Origin: Rubrimonas sp036735545
GTDB taxonomy: Bacteria; Pseudomonadota; Alphaproteobacteria; Rhodobacterales; Rhodobacteraceae
Assembly: GCA_036735545.1 (NCBI GenBank)
Contig: DAINOD010000007.1
Location: forward strand, 4,000 to 67,999
Direction of reading: 5' to 3'
DNA: 64,000 bases
Shown here: in pieces, positions 8,875 through 18,036 of the stretch
Layout: every line of letters starts with the position of its first letter
How positions within the stretch are numbered: the first letter of the stretch is position 1
Program-made: the position numbers and the translations under genes
The notes under the pieces: model-generated
Database searches by the model: none
Told to the model about the DNA's origin: nothing
The model's input: only the letters and a program-made list of their open reading frames with translations

Positions 8875-10215
8875 TCACCAGCACCGCGCGCCGGGTGCGC
8901 GGACGAGCCCGAACCCCGTCGCCGCGTCGCGACCCGGCGCGCCGAGATCTTCGGTGGTGCGGGCCAGCAGCGCGCGGGCGGCTGCGGGGTCGCCGCCGGT
9001 TTCGGCGCGCGCCCTCAGCAGCGCCGCCAGGGCGAAGGGAACGGCGAAGCTCGTTCCCGTCCAGCCGGTCGCGCCGCCGCCCGGCGCGGCGGACATCACA
9101 TCCACTCCCGGCGCGGCGAGCTCCAGATAGTCGCCGCGATTGCCGCCGCGCCAGGCGCGCTTTCTGGCGTCCACGGCCGCGACCGCGATGACGTCGGGGT
9201 GCGCGGCGGGAAAGGCGGGGGCGGCCAGCGCGCCTCCATTGCCGGCGGCGGCGAGGAGATTGGCGCGCCGCGCCGTGAGCGTCAGCGCCCGGTCGACAAG
9301 AACGTTACGCGCGCCCGCAAGGCTCAGGCCGATCGCCCGCGCCCGCTGCGCCAACGCCCAGTCGAGGCTCCGGATGAGCGTGGCCGCATCCGCGCGGGAG
9401 AGGCCGTCACGCAACCCGAAGGCTTCCGCCACCAGCAGCCGCGCGCCGGGCGCCAGGGGCGAGGCGTCCCGGTCGACCCGGCCCACCAGAAGCGCGGCGA
9501 CCGCCGTGCCGTGATCGGTCGGGGCCGGCGCCAGTCCATCCGGCAGGAACCGCCGCTGCGTGATCGCGGCGCCGGCGAGCGCCGGGTGGCCGGTGTCGAC
9601 CCGCGTGTCGACGATGGCGATGGGCGCGCCGCGGGCGCAGGCGTCGGCGCGCGCTTCCGCCAGCCGGACCATCGTCGCGCTCCAGCAGGAGGGCCCGGCG
9701 CAGGCGTCGCCGCCGCTTGGGTAGAGGTGGTTGAAATCGAGCGCCGCGTCGGGCGCCGTCGCCCGCGCCGTCTCGAGCGCCTCGGCGATGCCGAGGTCCG
9801 CGGGCACCCCGAGACGGTGCAGCGTATCCCCCAGGGCGCCCAGTGGATCGGCGGAGAGAACCGGAAACCCCGCCGCAGCAAGCGCCACGAGCTCGGCCGG
9901 ACCGAGCCCGAGTCCGACGATCTCGCGCGGGGCGACGTCGCGTCCTTCAACGATGCTCGGACCGAAGATCGCCTGCAGGGTTCTCAGGAGCGAGGCCCCG
10001 CCGTCCGGCTGCGCCCGTGTGACGCCCGAGAAGCCGTTTCCGCCGTCACTACCGCCAGCGCCGCCCCGCCCACCGCCGGGTCCATCGTCGTCATCGTCGT
10101 CATCGTCGTCGTCATCGTCATCGTCGTCTGCGATCGCCGCGGGCGCGCCCCACTCCGACCAGACGGTCAAAGGCGGGCCAACGACAAAGAGGAAGAGGAC
10201 CAGGAGCCAACGCAT
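8875..10215 (-). CDS. Secreted S8 subtilisin-like serine peptidase with poly-Asp linker
   Basis: 446 residues. Hydrophobic signal sequence 1-28, then 15 consecutive Asp (30-44) and a Gly-rich linker to about residue 60. Catalytic triad: D203 in AIVDTRVDTGHP (Arg replaces the usual Gly after DT), H235 in TDHGTAVAAL and S389 in GTSFAVPFA; the oxyanion Asn is in LLAAAGNGG. ATG 10215 is preceded by GGGAGATT; an in-frame longer start at 10242 lacks a ribosome site. Two Cys pairs around 171-193 may form disulfides. It lies back to back with an ECF sigma/anti-sigma pair, an arrangement that suggests the protease is sigma-controlled or linked to envelope stress (inference). Confidence 0.92.
   Translation of the reverse strand: MRWLLVLFLFVVGPPLTVWSEWGAPAAIADDDDDDDDDDDDDDDGPGGGRGGAGGSDGGNGFSGVTRAQPDGGASLLRTLQAIFGPSIVEGRDVAPREIVGLGLGPAELVALAAAGFPVLSADPLGALGDTLHRLGVPADLGIAEALETARATAPDAALDFNHLYPSGGDACAGPSCWSATMVRLAEARADACARGAPIAIVDTRVDTGHPALAGAAITQRRFLPDGLAPAPTDHGTAVAALLVGRVDRDASPLAPGARLLVAEAFGLRDGLSRADAATLIRSLDWALAQRARAIGLSLAGARNVLVDRALTLTARRANLLAAAGNGGALAAPAFPAAHPDVIAVAAVDARKRAWRGGNRGDYLELAAPGVDVMSAAPGGGATGWTGTSFAVPFALAALLRARAETGGDPAAARALLARTTEDLGAPGRDAATGFGLVRAPGARCW
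10084..10128 (-). repeat. Trinucleotide repeat (15 Asp codons, GAT/GAC)
   Basis: Fifteen contiguous Asp codons, a mix of GAC and GAT, form a 45-bp near-perfect trinucleotide tract in the 5' part of the subtilase gene. In-frame slippage would change linker length without breaking the protein. A run of acidic residues just after the signal peptide could bind calcium or interact with a basic surface. Confidence 0.9.
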
Positions 10216-10325
10216 CGCAATCTCCCGCTGCACACCATCCACCCGGAGAACGCGAGCCGCGTAGCCTTATGCCCGTGGCGTTGGAATAGACTTCGCCCTG
10301 GCGCGTTCTGGAACCGGAGCGTTTG

Positions 10326-10862
10326 ATGGAAAGACCCAGCATGCCCGAGCAGCCGGCCGTCGGCCAAGCGGCGATCCGCGCGGAGATCGTGGCTCTGCTG
10401 CCGCGTCTGCGGCGCTTCGCGTGGTCGCTTTCCGGCTCGCGCGACGAGGGCGACGATCTTGTGCAGGCGGCCTGCCTCAAGGCGCTCGGCGCGCTTGACC
10501 AGTATCAGCCCGGCACGCGGCTCGACGCGTGGATGTTCCGCATCCTGCGCACCGGCTGGATCGACCGGGCGCGGTATCGAATGCGGCGCCCGAGCACCTC
10601 TGACGCCGGGACGCTGGCGGCGATTTCGGATGCGGGGCTCGGCGCGCAACTGGCGGAAGCGCGCCTGACGCTGGCGCGGGTGCGCGCCGCGATGGAAGCA
10701 CTGCCGCCCGAGCAGCGCGAGGTGCTTGCGCTGGTGGCGATCGAAGGCCTGTCCTACCGCGAGGCGGCGGATGCGCTCGGCATTCCCATCGGCACGGTGA
10801 TGAGCCGCCTCGGCCGCGCCCGCGCACGGCTGGGCGCGATGATCGAGGAGCGCGCGGCATGA
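10326..10862 (+). CDS. ECF-type RNA polymerase sigma factor
   Basis: 178 residues. Sigma-70 region 2 (about 15-85) includes DEGDDLVQAACLKAL and LDAWMFRILRTGWIDRAR; region 4 (about 110-170) includes LPPEQREVLALVAIEGLSYREAADALGIP and the helix-turn-helix end GTVMSRLGRARARL. No regions 1 or 3, so it is an ECF sigma. The ATG at 10326 is preceded by GGAGCG; a TTG one codon earlier and an ATG five codons later are alternatives. The downstream anti-sigma gene overlaps it by ATGA. The 110-bp gap to the divergent subtilase gene is the likely site of its own promoter. Confidence 0.93.
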   Translation: MERPSMPEQPAVGQAAIRAEIVALLPRLRRFAWSLSGSRDEGDDLVQAACLKALGALDQYQPGTRLDAWMFRILRTGWIDRARYRMRRPSTSDAGTLAAISDAGLGAQLAEARLTLARVRAAMEALPPEQREVLALVAIEGLSYREAADALGIPIGTVMSRLGRARARLGAMIEERAA

Positions 10863-11593
10863 CTGTGAAGTGGACCGAGGCCGAGATCGCGGCTTTCATC
10901 GGCGGTCGCCTTCATGGTTCGGACGCGGACCGCGTCGCCGAGGCGCTGGAAACCGATCCCGCGGCGCAGGCCGCCGCGGAGGCCATCGGCGCGGCCGACG
11001 CCGGCGACCAGACGCTGCGGCAGGCTTTCGCGGCGCCGCTTTCCGAGGCGCCGGCTTTGGCGCTGCGCGCCACGCTGCTGGCCGGGACGGGCGGCGTGGC
11101 GACGCCGCCGCGGCGGGCGCGCGCGGCCTGGGCGCCGGCCGCGCTGGCCGCCAGCCTTGCGCTGGCTGCGGGCTTCGGGGCGGGATGGGGGCTGCGCCCG
11201 TCCGGCGCCCCGGAGACGCCCGCCGTCATCGCCGTCGGGCAGGCGACAGGCGCGGTGGAGCTGGCCCTCTCATCCGCGCCCTCCGGCGCGGCGCGGAGCG
11301 GTTTGGCGCCGACGGCCACCTTCCGCGACAGCGCCGGAAACGCCTGCCGCGAGTTCGACGTGATCGACGCGGCCGGCGCGCCTGCCGCCGCAGGTGTCGC
11401 CTGCCGCGATGCGCAGGGCTGGCGCGTCCTGCTGATCGCCACGCATCGGGACGCCGCCCCGGCTGGACCCGGTTTCGCGCCCGCCTCTGGCGCCGACGCC
11501 GATCCGGTGGGGGACTACCTGAACGCCATCGGCGCCGGTCCGGCCCTGCACCCCGCGGAGGAAGCCGCGCTCATCGCGCGCGGCTGGCGCTGA
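10859..11593 (+). CDS. Membrane anti-sigma factor for the ECF sigma
   Basis: 244 residues. The N-terminal helical domain (1-80), starting KWTEAEIAAFIGGRLHGSDADRVAEAL, resembles the sigma-binding domain of ECF anti-sigmas but lacks the zinc-binding HxxxCxxC motif. One transmembrane helix lies at about 92-112 (ALAASLALAAGFGAGWGL), followed by a periplasmic domain of about 130 residues with two Cys in ACREFD and ACRDAQGW. Translation is coupled to the sigma gene. It should hold the sigma factor inactive at the membrane until an envelope or redox signal; the paired periplasmic Cys could be the sensor (inference). Confidence 0.85.
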   Translation: MTVKWTEAEIAAFIGGRLHGSDADRVAEALETDPAAQAAAEAIGAADAGDQTLRQAFAAPLSEAPALALRATLLAGTGGVATPPRRARAAWAPAALAASLALAAGFGAGWGLRPSGAPETPAVIAVGQATGAVELALSSAPSGAARSGLAPTATFRDSAGNACREFDVIDAAGAPAAAGVACRDAQGWRVLLIATHRDAAPAGPGFAPASGADADPVGDYLNAIGAGPALHPAEEAALIARGWR

Positions 11594-11675
11594 CAGGCGC
11601 GTCGCTCGCCGAAACGGCGGCCATCCCCGGCGGCGATCACGCTTCCTCCAGCCAGGCGAGGCAGGCCCCGAAGCA

Positions 11676-12986
11676 TCAGGCTGAGGACCTGAATTCTCCG
11701 CCGAGTCGGTCCCGCAGTTCCAGCCATGACGCCGCAATCGCGCCGCCGAGCTGTCGAAAGGGATGCAACGGGATCGGCGCGATGGGCGACACGGCCAGGG
11801 GCGCGCCCTCCCAGTGTCCGCGACGAAGCCGCTCGGCGACGATTTCGCCCAGCGCCACCGAGTAGGCGACGCCCCGGCCGTTGCAGCCGATCGCTGCGAT
11901 CAGGCCGGGCGCGCTTTCGTGCAGATGCGGGAGATGATCCAACGTCGCGGCCAGCCGGCCGGCCCAGCGATGCGTGACCGCGATCCGCGAGAGACGGGGA
12001 AAAACCGTTCGCAACGCGCGCTCGAGGCGGCGATAGCTGTCGTTCCGGGTGGCCCCGATCACGCCGCCGCGGCCGCCGAACATCACGCGCCCGTCCGGCG
12101 AGCGGCGGAAGTAGAGCAGGCTGCGACGGGTGTCCGAAACAGCGGATCCGCTCGGCAAGATCGGCGCGAGCGTGTCGTGCGGGAGGGGCTCCGTCGCGAT
12201 CTGCGCGCTTTCGACGGTCACCACCGACGCCGCCAGCTTGGGCACGAGGCCGGCGGTGTAGCCGTTCGTCGCGACCACGACGTGTCGCGCGCGGACGACG
12301 GCGCCGCCCGCGTCGGCGCGCCAGCCGTCGCGCTCCCGCGTCAGAGCGGTCACCGGGGTCGCGCCGTGAACGGCGGCCCCGGCCTCGGCCGCGGCCCGCG
12401 CGAGCCCGCGGGCAAGACTGAGGGGGTGGACGACGCCGCCACGCTCGTCCAGCCAGCCGCCGCAATAGGCGTCGCTGCCCAGATGCGCGGCGATGGCGTC
12501 GCGGTCCAGCCAGCGCACGGGCGCCCCGCGCGACGCCCACTGATCGTGCTTCCAGCGCTGTTCGGCGAGCTTGGCGGGATGGTGGCCGGCGTGGACCCAG
12601 CCGCTGCGGGTCGCGGCGCAACGGATTCCGTGCTCGGCGATCACCGCGAAAAGGCGGTCGGCGATCCCGGCGCCGAATGCGGCCATCGCGCCACCGCGCT
12701 CGACGCCGAAACGGGCGACGAGGTGATCGGGATAGGTCTTGAACCCCGGCAGCACCTGCCCGCCATTCCGCCCCGAGGCCCCGTATCCCGGGCGCTCGCG
12801 ATCGACGCAGATGACGCTCAGGCCATGGCGCGCGGCGTGCAGGGCGGTCGAGAGGCCGGTGTAGCCGGCGCCGACCACCAGGACGTCGGCGTCGCGGTCG
12901 CCGGGCAGGGCGGGGGCGTCGGGCGCGGGCTCCGCCGTCTCGCCCCACAGGCCGAAGTCGCGATCCTGACGCGCGGCGGGGCTCAC
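11676..12986 (-). CDS. FAD-dependent amine/amino-acid oxidoreductase (DAO family)
   Basis: 436 residues. Dinucleotide-binding VLVVGAGYTGLSTALHAARHG at about 35-55, a DAO-family body with VVVATNGYTAGLVPKL, and the C-terminal FAD-contact IAAIGCNGRGVAYSVALGE. Closest in flavour to gamma-glutamylputrescine oxidase/PuuB-like and sarcosine oxidase-like enzymes, which oxidatively deaminate or demethylate amines to aldehyde, H2O2 and ammonia. GTG 12986 overlaps the stop of the double ATPase gene (GTGA), so it is the last gene of the peptide-transport operon and probably acts on the imported compound. Substrate uncertain. Confidence 0.88.
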   Translation of the reverse strand: MSPAARQDRDFGLWGETAEPAPDAPALPGDRDADVLVVGAGYTGLSTALHAARHGLSVICVDRERPGYGASGRNGGQVLPGFKTYPDHLVARFGVERGGAMAAFGAGIADRLFAVIAEHGIRCAATRSGWVHAGHHPAKLAEQRWKHDQWASRGAPVRWLDRDAIAAHLGSDAYCGGWLDERGGVVHPLSLARGLARAAAEAGAAVHGATPVTALTRERDGWRADAGGAVVRARHVVVATNGYTAGLVPKLAASVVTVESAQIATEPLPHDTLAPILPSGSAVSDTRRSLLYFRRSPDGRVMFGGRGGVIGATRNDSYRRLERALRTVFPRLSRIAVTHRWAGRLAATLDHLPHLHESAPGLIAAIGCNGRGVAYSVALGEIVAERLRRGHWEGAPLAVSPIAPIPLHPFRQLGGAIAASWLELRDRLGGEFRSSA

Positions 12987-14611
12987 GGCGTGGCCGCCGC
13001 CCGCGGCGCGAACGCGCTCGCAGCCGCCTCGACCCGCGGCGCCGCGGCGAGCAGCGCCCGGGTGTAGCCGGCCTGCGGGCGGTCGAACACCGCGTCGCGC
13101 GGCCCCTGCTCGATGATGCGGCCGTCCTGCATGACGATCACGCGGTCCGCGATCTGCTCGATGGCTGCGAGGTCATGCGAGATGAAGATGCAGGCGAAGC
13201 CGTAGTCCGCCTGCAGCGCCTTGAACAGCGACAGGATCTGCGCCTGGATCGTCATGTCGAGCGCCGACACCGGCTCGTCGGCCACCACGAAGCGCGGTCG
13301 GCGGACGATGGCCCGGGCGATCGCGACGCGCTGGCGCTGCCCGCCCGACAACTGGTGCGGGAAGCGGTCGGCGAAGTCGCCCAACCCAACGTCGGCCAGC
13401 GTCCTCGCCACCCGCTCCCGCCGCTCCGCCTCGCCCATCTCGGGGACGTGGCGCAGCGGCGCGCGGACGATGGCGCCGACGCGCATCCGGGGGTCGAGCG
13501 AGGAGTAGGGGTCCTGGAACACGAGCTGGCCCGCGAGGCGGTAGGCGCGTCGGGCGGGACCGGGCGCGCGCAGCACGTCGCGCCCCTCGAACCGCACCTC
13601 GCCCGAATGCGCCGGGATCAGGCGCAGGATCGCCCGGCCGAGCGTGGTCTTGCCGCAGCCCGAGCCGCCGACGACCGCGACGACCTCGCCGGGGTGGACG
13701 TCGAAGGTGACGCCGTCCACGGCCCGGTGCGGCCTGCGGCGGCGGAACAGCGACAGGCCGCCGGCATGGGTCACGACGAGATCGCGGACCGACAGCAGGG
13801 GCGCGCCGTCGCGCGGGGCCGGCGGCGTCGTCGCGCGCCGCGGCAGCGCCGCGACGAGCGCGCGGGTGTAGGGCTCGCGCGGCGCCGCCAGCAGCGTCCG
13901 GCTGTCGCCCTCCTCGACCAGCCTGCCCTTCTCCAGCACCAGCGCACGCTCGGCGTAGCGGGCGACGAGGCCGAGGTTGTGGGTGATGAGGATGACCGAC
14001 GCGTCGCCCTCGCGCGCCAGCGCCATCATGAGGTCGAGCACCTCGCGCTGGGTCAGCGTGTCGAGCGCCGTGGTGGGCTCGTCGGCGATCAGCAGCCGCG
14101 GCTTCAGCAGCATCACCGAGGCGAGCATGATGCGCTGGCGCATCCCGCCCGAGAACTCGTGCGGGTAGGCCGCGAGCCTGCGCGCGGCGTCCGGTATGCC
14201 GACCCGCTCCAGCATCGCCGCCGAGCGGGCCGCGATCTCGCGCGGGGGCAGCCTGAGGTGGAGGGCGAGGCCCTCCGCGATCTGGGCCCCGACGGTCATG
14301 GCGGGGTTGAGCGACGCCATGGGCTCCTGGAAGACCATCCCGATGCGCGGGCCGCGCAGCCGGCGGAAAGCGTCCTCGGGAATGTCGGCGACGTCGGCGC
14401 CCTCCAGGACGATGCGCCCCTGCGTGCGCCGCAGCCCCGGCGGCAACAGCCGCAGCAGCGCGCGGGCGGCCATGGTCTTGCCGGACCCCGACTCGCCCAC
14501 GATCGCAAGGCACGTCCGCGGCGCGACGGCGAACGACAGGTCCTCGACGATCGGCGGCCCCGCGTCCGTCTCGACCCGCAGGCCGTGGACGGCGAGAAGC
14601 GGCGCGCTCAT
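12983..14611 (-). CDS. Fused double ATPase of a peptide-type ABC importer (DppD-DppF in one chain)
   Basis: 542 residues carrying two complete nucleotide-binding domains. Domain 1 (about 5-255): Walker A GESGSGKTM, signature EFSGGMRQR, Walker B LLIADEPTTAL. Domain 2 (about 280-530): Walker A GGSGCGKTT, signature QLSGGQRQR, Walker B FVVADEPVSAL. Both have the extended PxPR-rich tails of oligopeptide ATPases. ATG 14611 overlaps the permease stop (ATGA). It powers import of the ligand of the periplasmic binding protein encoded at the start of the operon. A longer upstream frame exists but reads over the permease gene. Confidence 0.95.
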   Translation of the reverse strand: MSAPLLAVHGLRVETDAGPPIVEDLSFAVAPRTCLAIVGESGSGKTMAARALLRLLPPGLRRTQGRIVLEGADVADIPEDAFRRLRGPRIGMVFQEPMASLNPAMTVGAQIAEGLALHLRLPPREIAARSAAMLERVGIPDAARRLAAYPHEFSGGMRQRIMLASVMLLKPRLLIADEPTTALDTLTQREVLDLMMALAREGDASVILITHNLGLVARYAERALVLEKGRLVEEGDSRTLLAAPREPYTRALVAALPRRATTPPAPRDGAPLLSVRDLVVTHAGGLSLFRRRRPHRAVDGVTFDVHPGEVVAVVGGSGCGKTTLGRAILRLIPAHSGEVRFEGRDVLRAPGPARRAYRLAGQLVFQDPYSSLDPRMRVGAIVRAPLRHVPEMGEAERRERVARTLADVGLGDFADRFPHQLSGGQRQRVAIARAIVRRPRFVVADEPVSALDMTIQAQILSLFKALQADYGFACIFISHDLAAIEQIADRVIVMQDGRIIEQGPRDAVFDRPQAGYTRALLAAAPRVEAAASAFAPRAAATP

Positions 14612-15426
14612 CGCACCATCATCCGAGGGTCGAACCGGTCGCGCAGGGCGTCGCCGAGCAGGTTGACCCCGAGCAGCGTCAGCGCGATGCACAGGCCGGG
14701 CGCGAGGGAGAGCCAGAGCGCGCTCTCCATGTAGCTGCGCGCCGCGGACAGCATGTTGCCCCAGGTCGCCGCCGGAGGCGGCACCCCGAGGCCGAGAAAG
14801 CTGAGCGCGCTCTCCGACAGCACGGCCCAGCCGAACATGCTGGTCGCCAGCACCGCGATGGGCGCGAGGCAGTTGGGCAGGATGTGGCGGGCCATCGTGT
14901 AGGCCTCGCTGTCGCCGATCATGCGCGACGCCTCGACGAACTCCTTCTCGCGCAGCGACAGCACCTGGCCGCGCACCACGCGGACCACGGCGGGCGTGTA
15001 GGCGAGGCCCAGCGCGACGACGATGCTGATCTGCCCCGGCCCCATGACCACCATCAGCGCGAGCGCCAGCAGAATCCCCGGAAAGGCCAGCATCGCGTCG
15101 TTCACCACCATCGCGAGCCGGTCGGTCCAGCCGCGCAGGAAGCCCGTCAGCACGCCCACGACCGAGCCGACGACTATGGCGAAGGCGGTGACGCCGAGGG
15201 CGATGCGGAAGCTGACCGCGGCGCCGTCCATGATGCGGCTGAGCACGTCGCGGCCGAACTCGTCGGTGCCGAGCCAGAACCGCGCGGAGGGCGGCTGAAG
15301 GCGGCTGGTGATGTTGACCCCGGTCGGGTTGTGCGGCGTCCACAACGTCGCCAGCGCCGCGACCGCGCACATGGACAGGCTCAGCGCCAGCCCGATGGCG
15401 AGGTTCGCACGCCGTCGCCGGGTCAT
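14608..15426 (-). CDS. ABC importer permease, DppC-like
   Basis: 272-residue inner-membrane permease. An N-terminal helix (ANLAIGLALSLSMCAVAAL), the periplasmic segment FWLGTDEFGRDVLSRIMDGA typical of DppC/OppC, then five helices and the EAA loop around YTPAVVRVVRGQVLSLREKEFVEAS. ATG 15426 overlaps the DppB-like stop (ATGA) and its own stop overlaps the ATPase start, so stoichiometry is set by coupling. Pairs with the next gene as a heterodimeric channel. Confidence 0.94.
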   Translation of the reverse strand: MTRRRRANLAIGLALSLSMCAVAALATLWTPHNPTGVNITSRLQPPSARFWLGTDEFGRDVLSRIMDGAAVSFRIALGVTAFAIVVGSVVGVLTGFLRGWTDRLAMVVNDAMLAFPGILLALALMVVMGPGQISIVVALGLAYTPAVVRVVRGQVLSLREKEFVEASRMIGDSEAYTMARHILPNCLAPIAVLATSMFGWAVLSESALSFLGLGVPPPAATWGNMLSAARSYMESALWLSLAPGLCIALTLLGVNLLGDALRDRFDPRMMVR

Positions 15427-16367
15427 TCCGCCGAGACCCGCGGATCGAACAGCGGATAGAACAGGTCGACGACGAGGTTGACCATCACGTAGACGAAGGC
15501 CGTGAACAGCAGGCAGCCCTGCACGACGGGATAGTCGCGGGCGAAGACCGCATCGACGAGAAGGCGGCCGAGGCCGGGCAACGTGAACACCGTCTCCAGC
15601 ACCGCGATGCCGCCGAGAAGGTTGCCGAGGATCAGGCCGACCAGCGTCCAGGTCGGGGCCAGCGCGTTGGGCAGGACGTGCCGGGCGAGCACCCGCGCCT
15701 CGCTCAGGCCCTTGGCGCGGGCGTGGGTGACATACTCCAGCCGCAGCACCTCGATGGCGCTGGCGCGCGCCATCCGGGTGACGACCCCGCTCTCGTGCAG
15801 GGCGAGGGTGGCGATCGGGAGCGCGAGAAAGCTCATCGCGCGCCACGGGTCCTCGCCGATCGGCACGTAGCCCACGACCGGCAGCCAGCCGAGCGTCAGG
15901 CCGAACAGCAGCAGCAGCAGAAGGCCCATCCAGAAAGTCGGGATCGACAGGATCAGCGTCGTCGTCGCGACGATGGCGACGTCGAGCGCGCTGTCCTGCC
16001 GCCACGCCGCGATCACGCCGACCGTCACGCCGGCGACGGCGGCGAAGGCGACCGCCGCCAGCACCACGCTGGCGCTGACCTGGAACCGCTCCAGCACCAT
16101 CGGCGCCACGGGCTGGCGGTTGGTGATCGAGACGCCGAGATCGCCCCGGAGCAGGTCGCCGAGCCACAGCAGGAACTGCGCGGGGATCGGCCGGTCGAGC
16201 CCGAGCGCGGCGCGGGCGGCCGCGATCTGCTCCGGCGAGCCGCCGTCCCCGAACATCAGCGTCACCGGGTCGCCGGGGATCATCCGCATCAGCGCGAACA
16301 CCATGACCGACACGATCAGCAGCGTCGGTATCGTCATGAGCAGACGCCGCACGACGTAGCCGATCAT
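15423..16367 (-). CDS. ABC importer permease, DppB-like
   Basis: 314 residues. N-terminal MIGYVVRRLLMTIPTLLIVS and IPGDP near residue 33 are hallmarks of DppB/OppB. Six helices, with the cytoplasmic EAA-type loop in MARASAIEVLRLEYVTHARAKG. ATG 16367 was chosen because the MIGYVVRRL start is conserved and GGGGGAT precedes it. It lies 26 bp after the binding-protein gene and overlaps the DppC-like gene. The pair forms the membrane pore of a di/oligopeptide, opine or amine importer. Confidence 0.94.
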   Translation of the reverse strand: MIGYVVRRLLMTIPTLLIVSVMVFALMRMIPGDPVTLMFGDGGSPEQIAAARAALGLDRPIPAQFLLWLGDLLRGDLGVSITNRQPVAPMVLERFQVSASVVLAAVAFAAVAGVTVGVIAAWRQDSALDVAIVATTTLILSIPTFWMGLLLLLLFGLTLGWLPVVGYVPIGEDPWRAMSFLALPIATLALHESGVVTRMARASAIEVLRLEYVTHARAKGLSEARVLARHVLPNALAPTWTLVGLILGNLLGGIAVLETVFTLPGLGRLLVDAVFARDYPVVQGCLLFTAFVYVMVNLVVDLFYPLFDPRVSAE

Positions 16368-16393
16368 GGCCGATCCCCCGCCGATCCCGGGCG

Positions 16394-17968
16394 TCAGTCG
16401 AGCGACACGCCCCAGAGCCTCGGCATCGACGCGGCCCAGGTCTGGTAGCCCTGGACGTTGCTGCGCCACGCGGCGATGTCGACGGAGTTCCACAGCGGGA
16501 TCATCGGCAGGTCCTCGTCGAACATCTCGTGCAGCCGGTCGAACAGTGCCTGCCGCTCGGCGCGGTCGCTGACGATCATGGACTGCGCGATCAGTTCGCG
16601 CGCCTCGGCGTTGTCCCAGACCTTGCGGGGCTCCGTCGCCTTGGGGCCGTTGATCATGTCGAAGCTCAGCGACGGGTCCAGCCTAGCGGAGAAGCTGAAG
16701 AACATCGTCTGGTAGTTTCCCGCCCCGTAGAGGTCGAGCTGCGTCGCCCATTCGAGCGTCTCCAGCTCGATGTTCAGCCCGGCTTCCTGCGCCATCGCCT
16801 GCACGAAGACGGCCCCGTTGAACATCGACATGTAGCGCTGGGTCGTCACCATCCTGATCGGCCGACCGTCGTAGCCGGCCTCGGCCAGCAGCGCCCGCGC
16901 CGCCTCGAGGTCGCGCGCCACCGGCGCGCGCTGCACCGGCCCGGAGTAGGGGCTGGCGAGCGGCACGGGCGAGTGGACCGGCTCGACGAGACCGAAGGTC
17001 AGCGCCTCGACCAGCGCCTCGCGGTCGATGGCCAGCGACAGCGCGCGACGGATGCGCACGTCCGACAGAACCGGGTCCAGCACCTGGAAGAGGATGCCGT
17101 TGAGCTCCATCGTGGGGTGCGTGCCGATGACGATGTCGCTTCGCCCCCTCGCCTCCTCGAGATCGCGGGCGGCGAAGTCCGGGCGCACGTCGATCGAGCC
17201 CGAGTAGAGCGCAGCCTTCGCGGAGGCGGATTCCGGGATCACCGTGAAGATCACCTTCTCCGCGAGGGCCTGCTTGCCGCCCGTCAGGCCGTCGCGCGGA
17301 CCCGGCAGCGAGGCGTAGGCGTCGAAGCGCGCCAGCTCCACCGACTGGCCGCTGCGCCACTCGCCCCATGCGTAGGGGCCGGTGCCGACGGGCGCGGCCC
17401 ATGCGCCGTCCGCGCCCAGGCTGTCGCGGTGGTAGATCGCCGACCCGCCGCAGTCGGTGCGGGCCATCTGGCCGAGAAACAGCGCGCTCGGCCTCTCGAT
17501 GGTGATGACGAAGGTCAGCGGGTCGGGCGCTGTCATGTCCACGATCTTCGCCGCGCCGCTGCCGTCGAAGGCCGGCAGGCAGCGCCACTGCGTCGCGGGG
17601 TCCATGTAGCGCGTCCAGGCGAACAGCACGTCGTCCGCGCTCAACGGCGCGCCGTTGTGGAAGGTCACGCCCTCGCGGAGCCGGAACGTGTAGGTGACGC
17701 CGTCGTCGGAAAGCTCGACCGACTCCGCGAGCATCGGGCCGACGCTGAGGTCCTCGCGGTAGGCCACCAGCCCCTCGAGCATGTGCATCGTGATGGTGTC
17801 GGAGTTCAGGTCGCGGTTCACGCCGGGATCCGTGCCGCGCAGGTCCGAATTGATCATCACCCGGATCGCGCCGCCGCCGGGGCCGGCCTGCGCCAGCGCA
17901 AGCCCCGGAACGAGCGTCAGGCCGAGCGCAGCGGCGCGGCCCGTGTGCAGGACGAATGAACGAGGCAT
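16394..17968 (-). CDS. Periplasmic solute-binding protein, SBP family 5
   Basis: 524 residues. Signal peptide 1-26 (VLHTGRAAALGLTLVPGLALAQA), then the family 5 pattern with LVAYREDLSVGPMLAES, YTFRLREGVTFHNGAPLSADDVLFAW and a C-terminal lobe ending with LHEMFDEDLPMIPLWNS. The ATG at 17968 follows AAGGAGC; a TTG six codons upstream is less likely. First gene of the importer operon. Family 5 proteins bind peptides, nickel, opines, glutathione and many amine derivatives, so the neighbouring C45 acyltransferase and amine oxidase are the better clues: an N-acylated amine or peptide-like compound (inference). Confidence 0.93.
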   Translation of the reverse strand: MPRSFVLHTGRAAALGLTLVPGLALAQAGPGGGAIRVMINSDLRGTDPGVNRDLNSDTITMHMLEGLVAYREDLSVGPMLAESVELSDDGVTYTFRLREGVTFHNGAPLSADDVLFAWTRYMDPATQWRCLPAFDGSGAAKIVDMTAPDPLTFVITIERPSALFLGQMARTDCGGSAIYHRDSLGADGAWAAPVGTGPYAWGEWRSGQSVELARFDAYASLPGPRDGLTGGKQALAEKVIFTVIPESASAKAALYSGSIDVRPDFAARDLEEARGRSDIVIGTHPTMELNGILFQVLDPVLSDVRIRRALSLAIDREALVEALTFGLVEPVHSPVPLASPYSGPVQRAPVARDLEAARALLAEAGYDGRPIRMVTTQRYMSMFNGAVFVQAMAQEAGLNIELETLEWATQLDLYGAGNYQTMFFSFSARLDPSLSFDMINGPKATEPRKVWDNAEARELIAQSMIVSDRAERQALFDRLHEMFDEDLPMIPLWNSVDIAAWRSNVQGYQTWAASMPRLWGVSLD

Positions 17969-18036
17969 CGGCGCGCTCCTTTTCAACTGAGCCTACGAGG
18001 GGTGCGGACTGGCGCCGCAAGGGTGCGGACGCGGCT

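Noticed and set aside
10084..10128. Trinucleotide tract as a CRISPR or regulatory repeat
   Set aside because: It is in frame within the subtilase gene and encodes the Asp run; no spacers.
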